DNA from: Streptomyces cucumeris
GTDB lineage: Bacteria; Actinomycetota; Actinomycetes; Streptomycetales; Streptomycetaceae
Length of the DNA: 64,000 bases
Direction: 5' to 3'
NCBI RefSeq assembly: GCF_024295805.1
Contig: NZ_JANCLX010000007.1
Span: forward strand, 62,001-126,000
Shown here: positions 1 to 9,109 of the stretch, piece after piece
Position numbering within the stretch: position 1 is the first letter of the stretch
How the letters are laid out: every line of letters begins with the position of its first letter
Program-made: the position numbers and the translations under genes
Notes under the pieces: generated by a model
Told to the model about the DNA's origin: nothing
Seen by the model: the letters and a program-made list of their open reading frames with translations, nothing else
Databases searched by the model: none

Positions 1-240
1 GTTGAGGCGGAGATCCCGCCGGAGTGGGAGTGCAAGGCGTGCGGCGCCATGGCACTCCTGGTGGACGGCGACGGTCCTGAGGAGAAGAAGGGCAAGCCCG
101 CGCGCACGCACTGGGACATGCTCATGGAGCGGCGCACCCGCGAGGAGCTGGAGGAGGTGCTGGCCGAGCGGCTGGCGGTCCTGCGCTCCGGCGCCATGAA
201 CATCGCCGTGCATCCGCGGGACAACCGCAAGTCCGCCTGA
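1..240 (+). CDS. rbpA: RNA polymerase-binding protein RbpA, 3' part
   Basis: The frame is open from base 1 and ends at TGA 238-240, giving the C-terminal 79 residues. RbpA is usually about 110-125 residues, so roughly the first 40 lie outside the window. It is an actinobacterial transcription factor that binds the RNA polymerase beta subunit and principal sigma factors and stabilises the open complex. Visible are a CKACG segment near the cut end, then the sigma-interacting helix region RTHWDMLMERRTREELEEVL, and a basic tail ending in RKSA. It converges on the fxsA-side genes across a GC-rich hairpin region. Confidence 0.93.
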   Translation, partial: VEAEIPPEWECKACGAMALLVDGDGPEEKKGKPARTHWDMLMERRTREELEEVLAERLAVLRSGAMNIAVHPRDNRKSA

Positions 241-270
241 TCCGCGGACCTCAAGGAAGCACCGAACATA

Positions 271-397
271 CGAGGGCCGGGGGCCCCCCCGAGCGGGGGC
301 CCCCGCCCACCTGCGGGCAGGTCTCCCCCGCGCCACCCCCCCACCCCCCCCCCCCCCCGGGCCGGCCCCCCCCCCGGGGGGGCCCCCCCGGCCCTCG
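271..397. terminator. GC-rich inverted repeat between rbpA and fxsA
   Basis: The block at about 271-290 (cgagggccgggggccccccc) is nearly the reverse complement of 376-397, so the flanks can form a long stem just after rbpA. A nested run of G and C lies inside, with an uninterrupted run of 15 C at 344-358. It sits between convergent genes, so a bidirectional terminator is likely. The C and G homopolymers may also hide sequencing error. Confidence 0.5.
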
Positions 398-441
398 TGC
401 GTCCTGGTCTCCCCGGCGCCTCCCCGGCCCCGGGCCACGGA

Positions 442-1083
442 TCAGTCGCGGTGCGCCGAGCGCGGACCGTCCTCCTCGCCCCGGATCTCGCCCCGGACGG
501 CGCCCCCGCCGTCACCACGGCCGGTGTCACGGCCCTCGGCGCGCTCATCGTCGCGGATCACCTCGCCCTGGATGACCTGACCGTCCTCGCCCTGCCGCCT
601 ACCGTGCCCGCCGCCCTCCCGGGCCTGGCGGAACGGATCGCCGGGCGCACCGGGGACGTATCCCATCCGGCGCGACAGCGCCCCCTCGGCACGGCGCCGC
701 AGCAGCGCGCGGGTCGGCGGGAACAGACACACCAGGGCGGCCACATCGGAGATCAGCCCCGGCATCATCAGCAGCAGCCCGCCCAGCATGGTGAACGAGG
801 AGCCGGGCCGGGCCGCGGGTTTCGAGGCATCGGCGCCCGGCTGCATGGACTGCGTCAGGCTCTGCCAGGCCCGGCGTCCGCCGCGCTTGACCACGGCCGC
901 GCCCACCACCACACCCGCCACCAGCAACAGGAAGACGGTCAGCCCGCCGGTGGCGTGCGCCACCACGGTCAGCAGCCAGATCTCCAGCACCAGCCAGGCG
1001 GCGATCCCCAGCGGTACGAAGGTGCGGGCGCGCGAGCGCTTCGGGCGGGTCGGGTCGCTCTGCTGCGGTGCGCCGGTCGTCAT
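442..1083 (-). CDS. fxsA: FxsA family membrane protein
   Basis: A 213-residue protein starting at ATG 1083 (MTTGAPQQ). The open frame extends further upstream, but that part is Gly/Arg-rich and looks non-coding. A short basic N-terminus (PKRSRARTF) is followed by two hydrophobic segments near residues 20-60, then a cytoplasmic segment with QSLTQSMQPG, and a third hydrophobic stretch with GGLLLMMPGLISDVAALVCLFPPTR, the characteristic FxsA core. The hydrophilic C-terminal tail of about 80 residues is variable in the family. FxsA was named for suppressing phage F exclusion in E. coli when overexpressed; its role here is unknown. Confidence 0.85.
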   Translation of the reverse strand: MTTGAPQQSDPTRPKRSRARTFVPLGIAAWLVLEIWLLTVVAHATGGLTVFLLLVAGVVVGAAVVKRGGRRAWQSLTQSMQPGADASKPAARPGSSFTMLGGLLLMMPGLISDVAALVCLFPPTRALLRRRAEGALSRRMGYVPGAPGDPFRQAREGGGHGRRQGEDGQVIQGEVIRDDERAEGRDTGRGDGGGAVRGEIRGEEDGPRSAHRD

Positions 1084-1240
1084 GCCCCCAGTGTGCCCGG
1101 ACGCCGCGGGGACGCGGACCCCGGGGCGGCGGATTCCTCCCGGATCGCGGGGAAGGTCCCGGAAGACCACCACGGCCGTGGCCCGGGACAGCCGGGCCCG
1201 CCCGACACCGGCCCCGGCCCCGGCCCCGGACATGAGTGGT

Positions 1241-1279
1241 CCCCTGCCCCCCGCCCCTCCCACGGGCGGGGGGCAGGGG
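1241..1279 (-). terminator. Perfect 16-bp hairpin, likely terminator
   Basis: Arms 1241-1256 and 1264-1279 are perfectly complementary (cccctgccccccgccc and its complement) with a 7-nt loop. It lies 25 bp past the stop of the small minus-strand gene ending at 1304, as expected for its terminator. There is no T tract, which is common in Streptomyces. Confidence 0.7.
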
Positions 1280-1303
1280 CAGGGGAACCGCCCGCGGCCG
1301 GTA

Positions 1304-1495
1304 TCAGCGGTGCCGCAGTGCCGAGATGAGCTCGCTCTTCGACATCTGCGACCTGCCCTCGATACCGGCCTTCTTGGCCTTGCGGTAGAGCTCTTCCTTG
1401 GTCTGTGACTCCATCGTGCCGCCCTTGGCGCCCCGGCGGGGCATCGACGTCCGGCGCGATGAGCTCTTGCTGCTCTTCATGGTCGTTTTAGGCAT
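1304..1495 (-). CDS. Small basic SAP/Rho-N-like protein
   Basis: A 63-residue protein with a good ribosome site (ggaggcgg) upstream of ATG 1495. The N-terminal half is Lys/Arg/Ser-rich (MPKTTMKSSKSSSRRTSMPRRG). The C-terminal half, ESQTKEELYRKAKKAGIEG then SQMSKSELISALRHR, matches the helix-extension-helix pattern of SAP or Rho N-terminal-like nucleic-acid-binding domains. Similar Streptomyces proteins are sometimes labelled plasmid stabilisation proteins without proof. A nucleic-acid-binding role is inferred from composition and fold pattern only. It is monocistronic, with its own hairpin downstream. Confidence 0.7.
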   Translation of the reverse strand: MPKTTMKSSKSSSRRTSMPRRGAKGGTMESQTKEELYRKAKKAGIEGRSQMSKSELISALRHR

Positions 1496-1580
1496 GTTCC
1501 GCCTCCTTCCGCCTCAAGTCTCGGGGACGGAACGGCCGGATGCCCGTGGGACTACTCCGAGCGGTAAACGCAGGCTGTGA

Positions 1581-2504
1581 CTAGGCGTTCTTACGGCCCA
1601 GCAGCTTGTTGACCCGGCTGCTCACACCCCAGGTCATCACCCGCCAGGCGGCCTCGGTGACGATGTCACGGCTCATCTTGCTCTCGCCGCGCTCGCGTTC
1701 GATGAAGGTCACCGGGACCTCGATGACGTGGAAGCCCGCCTTGACGGCGCGCCAGGCCAGGTCGATCTGGAAGCAGTAGCCCTGGGAGGCGACGGCCTCC
1801 ATGCCCAGACCCTCCAGCGTCTCCTTGCGGAAGGCGCGGAACCCGGCCGTCATGTCCCGGATCGGGACGTCGAGCAGCAGCCGGGAGTAGGTGCTGCCGC
1901 CGCGGGAGATGAACTCACGGGACTTGGGCCAGTTGACGATCCGTCCGCCCGGCACCCAGCGCGAGCCGATGACCAGGTCGGCACCCTTGAGCGCGGTCAG
2001 CAGCCGGGGCAGTTCCTCGGGCTGGTGGGAGCCGTCGGCGTCCATCTCCACCAGGACGCCGTAGCCGTGCTCGATACCCCAGCGGAACCCGGCCAGGTAG
2101 GCGGCGCCGAGCCCCTCCTTGCCCTTGCGGTGCAGCACCCGCACATGGTCGTCCTCGACCGCGAGCTCATCGGCGACCTTGCCGGTGCCGTCGGGGCTGT
2201 TGTCGTCGGCGACGAGGATGTGGGCGTCCGGGACGGACTCCCGGACCCGGGCGACGATGGGCTTGATGTTCTCCGCCTCGTTGTAGGTCGGAATGATCAC
2301 CAAGATGCTGCCGAGCGGGCCGTACTTGCGGCGGCCGCCGTCGTCCTGGGTGCTGCGGCGCGGCTCCGCGGCCGCGTCCCCCTCGCCCGGCCGCTCCCCG
2401 GCCGCCTCGCCCGGCCCCTCCGCCCCGGTGCGCGGTCCGTCGGCCTCGGTGCGCGGCTCGTCGGCCTTGTTCTGCGGCTCGTCGGCCTCGCGTGCGTCGC
2501 TCAC
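1581..2504 (-). CDS. ppm1: Polyprenol-phosphate mannosyltransferase (Ppm1 D2 type)
   Basis: A GT2-family glycosyltransferase that transfers mannose from GDP-mannose to polyprenyl phosphate, making the sugar donor for protein O-mannosylation and lipoglycans at the membrane. The GTG start at 2504 has an AAGGGG site and lies 2 bp past the lnt stop, so the pair is translationally linked. An acidic, repetitive N-terminal tail (NKADEPRTEADGPRTGAEG) precedes the catalytic domain. Motifs are VIIPTYNEAENI, the metal-binding DDNSPDGTG, and VEMDADGSHQPEE; DMTAGFRAF and QIDLAWRAVKAGFHVIEVPV follow. No C-terminal membrane segments are visible, so it probably acts with Lnt or a partner. In mycobacteria the two domains are fused; here they are separate adjacent genes. 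Confidence 0.92.
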   Translation of the reverse strand: MSDAREADEPQNKADEPRTEADGPRTGAEGPGEAAGERPGEGDAAAEPRRSTQDDGGRRKYGPLGSILVIIPTYNEAENIKPIVARVRESVPDAHILVADDNSPDGTGKVADELAVEDDHVRVLHRKGKEGLGAAYLAGFRWGIEHGYGVLVEMDADGSHQPEELPRLLTALKGADLVIGSRWVPGGRIVNWPKSREFISRGGSTYSRLLLDVPIRDMTAGFRAFRKETLEGLGMEAVASQGYCFQIDLAWRAVKAGFHVIEVPVTFIERERGESKMSRDIVTEAAWRVMTWGVSSRVNKLLGRKNA

Positions 2505-2506
2505 GG

Positions 2507-4219
2507 CTACTGCCCCTTCTCGTCCGTACGTCCCCGACGGCCAATCATGATCGCGGCCGCGCAGGACAGAAGGCCCACCATAGCGAGCACCCACTCCGGG
2601 GTCGCACCGACGCGGTCGGCGAGGGTCTTGCCGTCACGCAGGGGGATGCGCGCGGTGAGCACATCTTGCGTGAATTCTTTCGTCCGCTGCTCGATCGTGC
2701 CATCCGGGGAGACGACGGCGCTGATCCCGCTGGTGGCCGCCGTGATCACCGGACGGCCGTGCTCGATGGCCCGCAGCCGGGACATGACCAGCTGCTGGTC
2801 GGGCTGGCCGCTGCGGCCGTAGGTGGCGTTGTTGGTCTGTACGACGATCGCGCGGGCACCCGCATTGACCGTGTCGCGGACGATCTCGTCGTACGCCACC
2901 TCGAAGCAGATCACATCGCCCAGCCGGGCCGGGCCCACCTGGAGCACCCCGGTGTGATCACCGGGGTAGAAGTCGCGGGGCACCCGCTGGAGCCGGGTGA
3001 TGACCTTGCTGAGCTGCTGGCGGAAGGGCACGTACTCACCGAAGGGCACCGGGTGCTGCTTGGTGTACGAGGCGCCGGGACCTTCCTTCGGGTCCCAGAC
3101 GATGCCCTGGTTCTCGACGTAGCCCTCCTTGGTGGGGTGGTCCACCAGGGCGCCGACCAGGACCGGGACGTCGATGGCCTTCACGGCCTCGTCGATCCGG
3201 GCGTAGGCCTCCTTGTACTGGAAGGGGTCGAGGTCGGAGGCGTTTTCCGGCCAGATCACCAGGTCCGGCTTCTTGATCCGCCCGGCCTTGACGTCCTTGG
3301 CCAGGGCGAGAGTGGCCTCGACGTGGTTGTTGAGGATCTTCATGGGACGGCCCAGGAAGTCCATTCCGGGCTGCTGCACATTGCCCTGGACCACCGCGAT
3401 GTCCACCGACTTCGCGGCCCCGGTCGGGATCGGCACCGTGGACCCGGCCGCGGTCACCGCCCCGGCGACCACCAGCGCGCCCACGGCGGGCAGCGCGGCG
3501 CGCGGCGAGAAGGCGCCGCGCAGCCGCCATCCGGTCAGCAGCGCGGAGGCCAGCAGCCCGCCGGCCAGCGCCACCCCGAAGGTGACCAGCGGGGCACCGC
3601 CCAGCGCGGCGAGCGGGGTGAAGGGCGAACCGGTGTTGGCGAAGGCCAGCCGCCCCCAGGGGAAGCCCCCGAACGGCGTACGGTCCCGGGCCCACTCCTC
3701 GGCGACCCACAGACAGGCCGTCCACAGCGGCCACAGGGCCGGCACCGGCAGCCGGGAGACCAGGGCCAGCCCGGCGCCCAGCAGCGCCATGAAGGCCGCC
3801 TCGATGACGGACAGGCCGATCGTGGCGTCCCAGCCGATCACGCTGAGCCACTTCAGCAGCAGCGCGAAGAACGGCAGCCCGAACGCGAAGCCCGTCCAGG
3901 CGCCCTGCCGGGCGGTACGGCCGTGGGTGAGCAGCGCCAGCGCGGCCACCGCCAGCAGGGACAGCGGCCACACACCGAACGGCGGGAAGGCGAAGCCGAG
4001 CGCGAGGCCGCTGACGGCCGCGAGCAGGCTGCGGCCCGCCTCCCGGCGGGCCAGCAGCCCCAGACGGCGGAACCGGCCCGGCCGGTCCGCGGCGGCGGAC
4101 ACGGGCGTCTCGCCGTCGCCGGACGGCGGCTCGGCGGCGGGCCCGGGCGTCCCGCCCGGTCGGTCGGCGGCGGGGCCGGGCGAAGCGGCTTCGGCGGTGG
4201 TGTCGGAACCCGGGGGCAC
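2507..4219 (-). CDS. lnt: Apolipoprotein N-acyltransferase
   Basis: A 570-residue membrane enzyme that adds the third acyl chain to the N-terminal cysteine of lipoproteins. The GTG start at 4219 has an AGGAAGG site. About 50 Pro/Gly-rich residues come first, then several membrane segments (about 60-260), then the nitrilase-like catalytic domain. The expected triad is present: Glu in WPENASDLDPF (about 325), Lys in YTKQHPVPFGEY (about 387) and Cys in DVICFEVAYDE (about 438). A last hydrophobic helix near the C-terminus (VLAMVGLLSCAAAIMI) precedes a short basic tail. Streptomyces often has two Lnt genes; this is the copy paired with ppm1, which suggests coupling of lipoprotein acylation with mannosylation. 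Confidence 0.93.
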   Translation of the reverse strand: MPPGSDTTAEAASPGPAADRPGGTPGPAAEPPSGDGETPVSAAADRPGRFRRLGLLARREAGRSLLAAVSGLALGFAFPPFGVWPLSLLAVAALALLTHGRTARQGAWTGFAFGLPFFALLLKWLSVIGWDATIGLSVIEAAFMALLGAGLALVSRLPVPALWPLWTACLWVAEEWARDRTPFGGFPWGRLAFANTGSPFTPLAALGGAPLVTFGVALAGGLLASALLTGWRLRGAFSPRAALPAVGALVVAGAVTAAGSTVPIPTGAAKSVDIAVVQGNVQQPGMDFLGRPMKILNNHVEATLALAKDVKAGRIKKPDLVIWPENASDLDPFQYKEAYARIDEAVKAIDVPVLVGALVDHPTKEGYVENQGIVWDPKEGPGASYTKQHPVPFGEYVPFRQQLSKVITRLQRVPRDFYPGDHTGVLQVGPARLGDVICFEVAYDEIVRDTVNAGARAIVVQTNNATYGRSGQPDQQLVMSRLRAIEHGRPVITAATSGISAVVSPDGTIEQRTKEFTQDVLTARIPLRDGKTLADRVGATPEWVLAMVGLLSCAAAIMIGRRGRTDEKGQ

Positions 4220-4793
4220 GTTCGGCCTTCCTGCAATGCGTGCTGTGGTGAGGTGACCGTATAACGCGAGCGCGCGGAAGTGGTCCCGAGGTACGGAATG
4301 TGCTCCTGGGGTGCGGACGCTTCGCCACTGCCACGGCCGGGGTTCCTGGGGCTCGGCGGCGCCGCCCCCGCGGCCGGGGGCGGTCCGCCGTGTGCGTGCG
4401 GATGGGGGCCCGACGCCCTTCGGGCCGACCTGGGACCCGCTGGCTGCGGGTCGACCGAGAGCCGTTGTCTACTGAGCGTCCGGGCCCCTCCCGGGTCGCA
4501 CCTGCCGACCCGGCGATCCCTCCCTCGCCCCCGTGCGCTGGACCTGGCTCCCAGTGGTGGCGCACCGGTGCGGTGCGTCTCCCTCTGGCCCAGCGGCGTT
4601 CGACGACTGCGTGAAGATTCCCCGGTCGGGCGTCCAGTGGTGGACTCGGCCGAACCTACCGGCCACCGACCGCACCCTGTCAACAGCCGCATGACCTGCG
4701 CCGTTTCCTCAAATGACCAGGTCAGTACGGACGGTGTTCAGATGCCGCGACAGGCCGGGGGATCATCGTTCGGCGGTACGGGGCGCCCGCGCG
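4220..4793. other. 574-bp intergenic region upstream of lnt
   Basis: No convincing gene. Reading frames here are antisense-type Arg/Pro/Gly-rich strings with no ribosome site. A possible minus-strand -10 (TATACG) lies at 4258-4263, about 40 bp before the lnt start. Nothing else is recognised. Confidence 0.4.
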
Positions 4794-6437
4794 TCACTCG
4801 TCCGGCCGGAGGTGGACGGTGCGTCCGCCGACCACCGTGCGCACGCACACGGGCAGTTGACCGCCGGGGGTGAGATCGGGCAGGCCGGGCGTGCCCGACC
4901 GCGGATCGGTCGACCATCCGGCGACCCGCGTGTCGGGGACCTGGACGACCAACTCACCGGTGCGCCAGACCGCGTAGTCGGCGGGCGCGCCGGGGACCAG
5001 GACACCCGCGTCATCGCGGCCGATGGCCCGCCAGCCGCCGCGCGTATGCGCGGTGAAGGCCGCGCGGACCGACACGCGGTGCTCAGGAGTGCGGTGGAAG
5101 GCGGCGGCGCGCACGGTGCCCCAGGGGTCGAGCGGGGTGACCGGACTGTCGGAGCCGAGCGCGAGCGGCACCCCGGCCCGCAGCATGGCCGCGTACGGGT
5201 TGAGGGTCCTGGCCCGTCCGGCGCCCAGGCGCTGGGCGTACATCCCCTCCTCGCCGCCCCAGGCGGCGTCGAAGGCGGGCTGGACGGAGGCGGTGAGGCC
5301 GAGTTCGGCGAAGGCGGCGATGGTCTCGGGGGTCATCATCTCGGCGTGTTCCACACGGTGGCGGGCGGCCCGCACCCGGGCCAGGCCGACCCGCTCGGCA
5401 GCGGCGCGCACCCCTTCGACCACGGCGCCGACGGCGGCGTCGCCGATGGCGTGGAACCCCGCCTGGACCCCGGCCTCGGTGCAGGCCGCGACATGGGCGG
5501 TGACGGCGGCCCGGTCCAGGTAGGCGGTGCCGGTGTGCGGCGTGTCGGCGTAGGGCTGGTGGAGACACGCCGTGTGGGAGCCGAGGGAACCGTCCACGAA
5601 GAGGTCTCCGGCGGCGCCGAGCGCGCCGAGCGCACGCGCCTTCTCCAGGTCGGCGGCGCTCTCGGCGGCCTCGGCCCAGTACCCGAACACCCGCGGTCCC
5701 GGCTCGGCCGCGGCCAGGGCCAGCAGCCCGGTCAGATCGTCCTCGCCGGAGATCTCCGGGCCCGCGCACTCGTGGAGCGAACCGATGCCCAGTGAGGCGG
5801 CGTGGGCCAGCGCGGCACGCTGGGCGTCGGCGCGCTGCCGCACGGTCACGCTTCCCTGGGCGGCGGCGCGTACGGCGTGGTGGGCGGCGCCGGTCAGCGG
5901 CGCGTCGGGGTGGTACCCCGCGAGGTCCGACACGCCCGGCACCAGGTCCAGCAGGGCTGTGGTGACGACCGCGGAGTGCACATCGACCCGGGTCAGATAG
6001 AGGGGCCGGCCGCCGGTGGCCTCGTCGAGCTCGGCGCGGCGGGGCGGACGGCCCTCGGGCCAGCCGCTGGCGTCCCAGCCGTGCCCGAGCAGCACCCGGT
6101 CCCCGGGGCGGCCGGCTGCGTGGGCACGGACCCGGTCCAGGGTGTCGGCGAGCGTCCGGGCACCGGAGAGGTCCAGCCCGGTGAGGGCGAGCCCGGTGGC
6201 GGTGGTGTGCACATGCGCATCGGTGAACGCGGGCGTCACCAGCGCCCCGTTCAGCTCGATCACCTCGTCCACCCCGTCGGCGAAGCTGTCGGCGGCGCCT
6301 TCGGAGCCGACCCAGGCGATGGCGCCCCGCTCGACGACCATCGCGGTCGCGAACGGATCGGCGGGGCTGTGGACCTCACCGCCGCGCAGCAGCACGGTGC
6401 GGCCCTCGGCGGTCCGGTCAAGGGTGGGGTCGTTCAC
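4794..6437 (-). CDS. YtcJ-type amidohydrolase
   Basis: A 547-residue metal-dependent hydrolase of the amidohydrolase superfamily (amidohydrolase 3). GTG 6437 was chosen because the GAGGCAG site precedes it and the upstream open frame is Arg/Pro repeats. An N-terminal beta domain (VLLRGGEVHSP) leads to the first metal motif FTDAHVH. Further candidate ligands are in GFHAIGDAAVG, HRVEHAEMM and ALGSDSPVTPLDPW, and GSLGSHTACLHQPYAD follows the family pattern. No export signal is visible. It lies 120 bp downstream of an Lrp/AsnC gene on the same strand, which may control it. Family members act on imide, formamide or N-acyl substrates; the substrate here cannot be read from sequence. Confidence 0.85.
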   Translation of the reverse strand: MNDPTLDRTAEGRTVLLRGGEVHSPADPFATAMVVERGAIAWVGSEGAADSFADGVDEVIELNGALVTPAFTDAHVHTTATGLALTGLDLSGARTLADTLDRVRAHAAGRPGDRVLLGHGWDASGWPEGRPPRRAELDEATGGRPLYLTRVDVHSAVVTTALLDLVPGVSDLAGYHPDAPLTGAAHHAVRAAAQGSVTVRQRADAQRAALAHAASLGIGSLHECAGPEISGEDDLTGLLALAAAEPGPRVFGYWAEAAESAADLEKARALGALGAAGDLFVDGSLGSHTACLHQPYADTPHTGTAYLDRAAVTAHVAACTEAGVQAGFHAIGDAAVGAVVEGVRAAAERVGLARVRAARHRVEHAEMMTPETIAAFAELGLTASVQPAFDAAWGGEEGMYAQRLGAGRARTLNPYAAMLRAGVPLALGSDSPVTPLDPWGTVRAAAFHRTPEHRVSVRAAFTAHTRGGWRAIGRDDAGVLVPGAPADYAVWRTGELVVQVPDTRVAGWSTDPRSGTPGLPDLTPGGQLPVCVRTVVGGRTVHLRPDE

Positions 6438-6558
6438 GGCGGGCTGCCTCGTGGGGTCGGTTCTCGCGGGACGGGTTCTCGCGGGGCGGATTCCGGTGGC
6501 GCGCTCCGGGCGCGCCGGATCCGGAGGGGACACGCCCGGCAGGCGCGCCCGGGGCCGG

Positions 6559-6999
6559 TCAGACGCGCGGCGGGCGCGCTTCGTAGGGAGTGGAGAGGAC
6601 CACGGTGGTGCGGGTGGAGACCCCGGCCAGCGAACGGATCCGGCTGAGCAGATGCTCCAGCTCCAGCGGGGTGGCGACGCGCACCTTGAGGATGTAGTTC
6701 TCGTCCCCCGCCACGCTGTGGCACGCCTCGATCTCGGGCACCTCGGCGAGCCGCTCGGAGATGTCGTCGGGCGCGCTGGGATCGAAGGGTTTCACCGAGA
6801 TGAAGGCGGTCAGCGGCAGGCCGACGGCCTCCGGATCCACCACGGCGGCGTAGCCGCGGATCACTCCACGCTGCTCGAGGCGGCGGACCCGCTGATGCAC
6901 GGCCGATGTGGACAGGCCGGTGGCCTTGCCCAGGTCCGTGTAGCTCATCCGCCCGTCCTTGACGAGCAGCTCCACGATTTGTCTGTCCAACTCCTCCAC
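6559..6999 (-). CDS. Lrp/AsnC family transcriptional regulator
   Basis: A 146-residue protein with the canonical two domains. The N-terminal winged helix (MEELDRQIVELLVKDGRMSY then TDLGKATGLSTSAVHQRVRRLEQRGVI) is followed by the RAM/AsnC ligand domain (LTAFISVKPFD..., VPEIEACHSVAGDENYILKVRV). The GTG start at 6999 has ggtgat upstream. Such proteins bind amino acids or metabolites and assemble as dimers or octamers. It is divergent from the CxxC protein at 7228 and in the same direction as the amidohydrolase, so those are the most likely targets. Confidence 0.9.
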   Translation of the reverse strand: MEELDRQIVELLVKDGRMSYTDLGKATGLSTSAVHQRVRRLEQRGVIRGYAAVVDPEAVGLPLTAFISVKPFDPSAPDDISERLAEVPEIEACHSVAGDENYILKVRVATPLELEHLLSRIRSLAGVSTRTTVVLSTPYEARPPRV

Positions 7000-7227
7000 A
7001 GCCGATCACCTTATGTGGTCGCGGGCGATCCGGCACAGCGGGTGCCCAGGACCCGGGACGGGGGCCGTACGGCCCTTGTTCACCGCATCTGCGCCGGGCA
7101 TGTGACGAACACCACATCCCGTCGGCGGCGTCCACGGAAGTGCGGAGATTACCTCCCGGGCAGCGCGGGAAATGCTTGCTGTGGTCGAGGCCGACGCGCC
7201 TGGCCAGCCCACCCGAGGGGGAAACTC

Positions 7228-7608
7228 ATGCCCTACCTTGAGCGCCTCGACGAAGGCGACGTCGAATCCCACGAGAACGAGACCTACGAGATGTTCCGGG
7301 TCGTCTGCCCGGAATGCGCGCGGCCCATCGCCCTGCTCGCGGACGAGGACGTCCTCCCCGAGCATGCGCTGTGCCCGTCCCCGTGGGACCCGTTCGGGCT
7401 CACGGTGTGCGCCGGTACGGGGCGCGGGGTGGCCGACACCTCCCCCACCGACGCGTCGCTCGACGTTCAGGAGGCGGACGCGGCGCTGCTGCTGACGCTG
7501 CCGGAGGGTCTGGACTGGCGCACCCAGCCGTTCTCGCACATCGGCGGTCCCGGATCGCGGCCGATCACCATGCCGGTGCTGCGCCGGGGCACGGCACCGC
7601 GCGTCTAG
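7228..7608 (+). CDS. Conserved hypothetical protein with one CPEC motif
   Basis: A 126-residue acidic protein starting at ATG 7228 with a GAGGGGGAA site. The open frame extends far upstream but only as antisense to the Lrp gene. Near residue 29 is CPECARPIALLADED, a CxxC pair, with another Cys in HALCPSPWDPFGLTVC. This could be a small zinc-ribbon-like fold, but the spacing is not one I recognise. The rest is acidic and Pro-rich, ending LPVLRRG-like. No signal peptide or membrane segment is present. I recall similar proteins in other Streptomyces but know no function. Confidence 0.7.
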   Translation: MPYLERLDEGDVESHENETYEMFRVVCPECARPIALLADEDVLPEHALCPSPWDPFGLTVCAGTGRGVADTSPTDASLDVQEADAALLLTLPEGLDWRTQPFSHIGGPGSRPITMPVLRRGTAPRV

Positions 7609-7726
7609 AGCGTGCCCTGCCGGTCTTCGCGGGTCCGCGACGCCCGGCAGGACAGGACCTGGGAGCCCGACGGCGGGGGCCCGGCATCGCCGCGCCCCCG
7701 GACCGCCACACCGGCGGCGGTGCCCG

Positions 7727-8899
7727 TCAGCGGCTCTCCGGGCCCGCCAGGGCACGGGCGATGACGACCCGTTGGATCTGGTTGGTGCCCTCCACGATCT
7801 GCAGCACCTTGGCCTCGCGCATGAACCGCTCCACGGGGAAGTCCGCCGTGTAGCCGTATCCGCCGAGGAGTTGGACGGCGTCCGTGGTGACCCGCATGGC
7901 GGCGTCGGTGCAGAACAGTTTCGCCATGGCCGCCTGCTTGGAGAACGGGCGGCCCGCGTCCCGCAGCCGGGCGGCGGTCAGATAGAGCGCCCGCCCCGCC
8001 TCGATCTGCGTCGCCATATCGGCCAGCATGAAGCGCAGCCCCTGGAAGTCGGCAATCGGCCGCCCGAACTGGTGGCGCTGCGCGGTGTACGCGAGCGCCT
8101 CGTCCAGCGCCGCCTGGGCGACGCCGACCGCGCAAGCCGCGATGCCCAGCCGCCCCGCGTCGAGGGCGGACAGCGCGATGGCGAAGCCCTGCCCCTCGTC
8201 GCCGACGCGCCGGGCGTCCGGGATCCGTACGCCGTCGAGGTGGATCTGCGCGGTGGGCGAGCCGTTCATGCCCATCTTGTGCTCGGGCGCGGCGGCACTG
8301 AGCCCGGGGGCGTCGCCGGGGACCAGGAAGGCGCTGATGCCACGGGTGCGCTCGGGGCCGGTGCGGGCGAGCACGGTGTAGAAGTCGGCGACACCGCCGT
8401 GGGTGATCCACGCCTTGGTGCCCTCCAGCGTCCAGGTGTCGCCGTCGCGGGTGGCACGGGTGGTCAGGGCGGCTGCGTCGGAACCGGAGGACGGCTCGGA
8501 CAGGCAGTACGCGCCGAGCAGTCCACCGCCCAGCATCGCGGGCAGATGCTCGGCCAGCTGCTGTTTGCTGCCGAACCCGGCGAGCGCGTGGCAGGCCAGG
8601 GTGTGCACGCTGACCCCGAGGCCGACCGTGAGCCGCGCCGCGGCCAGTTCCTCGAGCACCTGGAGGTAGACCTCGTACGGCTGGCCCCCGCCGCCGAACT
8701 CCTCGGGATGGACCAGCCCCAGCAGCCCGGATTCGGAGAGCAGGGTGAACAGCTCACGGGGGAAGCGGCCGGCTGCCTCCTCCTCCGCGGCACGGGGCCG
8801 GATCTCGCGGTCGATCAGCTCGCGTACGAGCGCGATCAGATCGCGGGCCTCCTCGGTGGGCAGGTCGCGTTCCACCGGCTGCGGGCCGTGATCGGTCAT
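7727..8899 (-). CDS. Acyl-CoA dehydrogenase
   Basis: A 390-residue flavoprotein of the acyl-CoA dehydrogenase family, catalysing alpha,beta-dehydrogenation of acyl-CoA thioesters with FAD and passing electrons to ETF. The three family domains are present. The all-alpha N-terminus starts at PTEEARDLIALVRELIDREI. The middle beta domain has AYCLSEPSSGSDAAALTTRA and AWITHGG. The C-terminal alpha domain has GRPIADFQGLRFMLADM and QLLGGYGYTADFPVERFMREAK. The catalytic Glu fits in QIVEGTNQIQR, near residue 370. It stands alone, with no thioesterase, ligase or ETF gene nearby. Chain-length or branched-chain preference cannot be read. Confidence 0.92.
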   Translation of the reverse strand: MTDHGPQPVERDLPTEEARDLIALVRELIDREIRPRAAEEEAAGRFPRELFTLLSESGLLGLVHPEEFGGGGQPYEVYLQVLEELAAARLTVGLGVSVHTLACHALAGFGSKQQLAEHLPAMLGGGLLGAYCLSEPSSGSDAAALTTRATRDGDTWTLEGTKAWITHGGVADFYTVLARTGPERTRGISAFLVPGDAPGLSAAAPEHKMGMNGSPTAQIHLDGVRIPDARRVGDEGQGFAIALSALDAGRLGIAACAVGVAQAALDEALAYTAQRHQFGRPIADFQGLRFMLADMATQIEAGRALYLTAARLRDAGRPFSKQAAMAKLFCTDAAMRVTTDAVQLLGGYGYTADFPVERFMREAKVLQIVEGTNQIQRVVIARALAGPESR

Positions 8900-9109
8900 G
8901 GCGGCGCTCTCCTCTCCCTGTCGGGCGCGCGGCGGCGGGCGGCCGGGGGTGGGGCGGCACCGCCGTTGTCACCGCTGGCCGGCCGGTTCCCATCGGGTCT
9001 CGAGCGGGTGATGACCTGCACCGCGGCGGTTGGAGTATGCCCGATCGGCAGCCCTCCGTCACCGGTCGGCCGATCTTCAACCACCTTCTCGGACAGCTTC
9101 TCGGACAGC

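Noticed and set aside
4280..4873. 197-codon plus-strand frame upstream of lnt
   Set aside because: Pro/Arg/Gly-rich, no start signal, and it runs into the antisense of the amidohydrolase.
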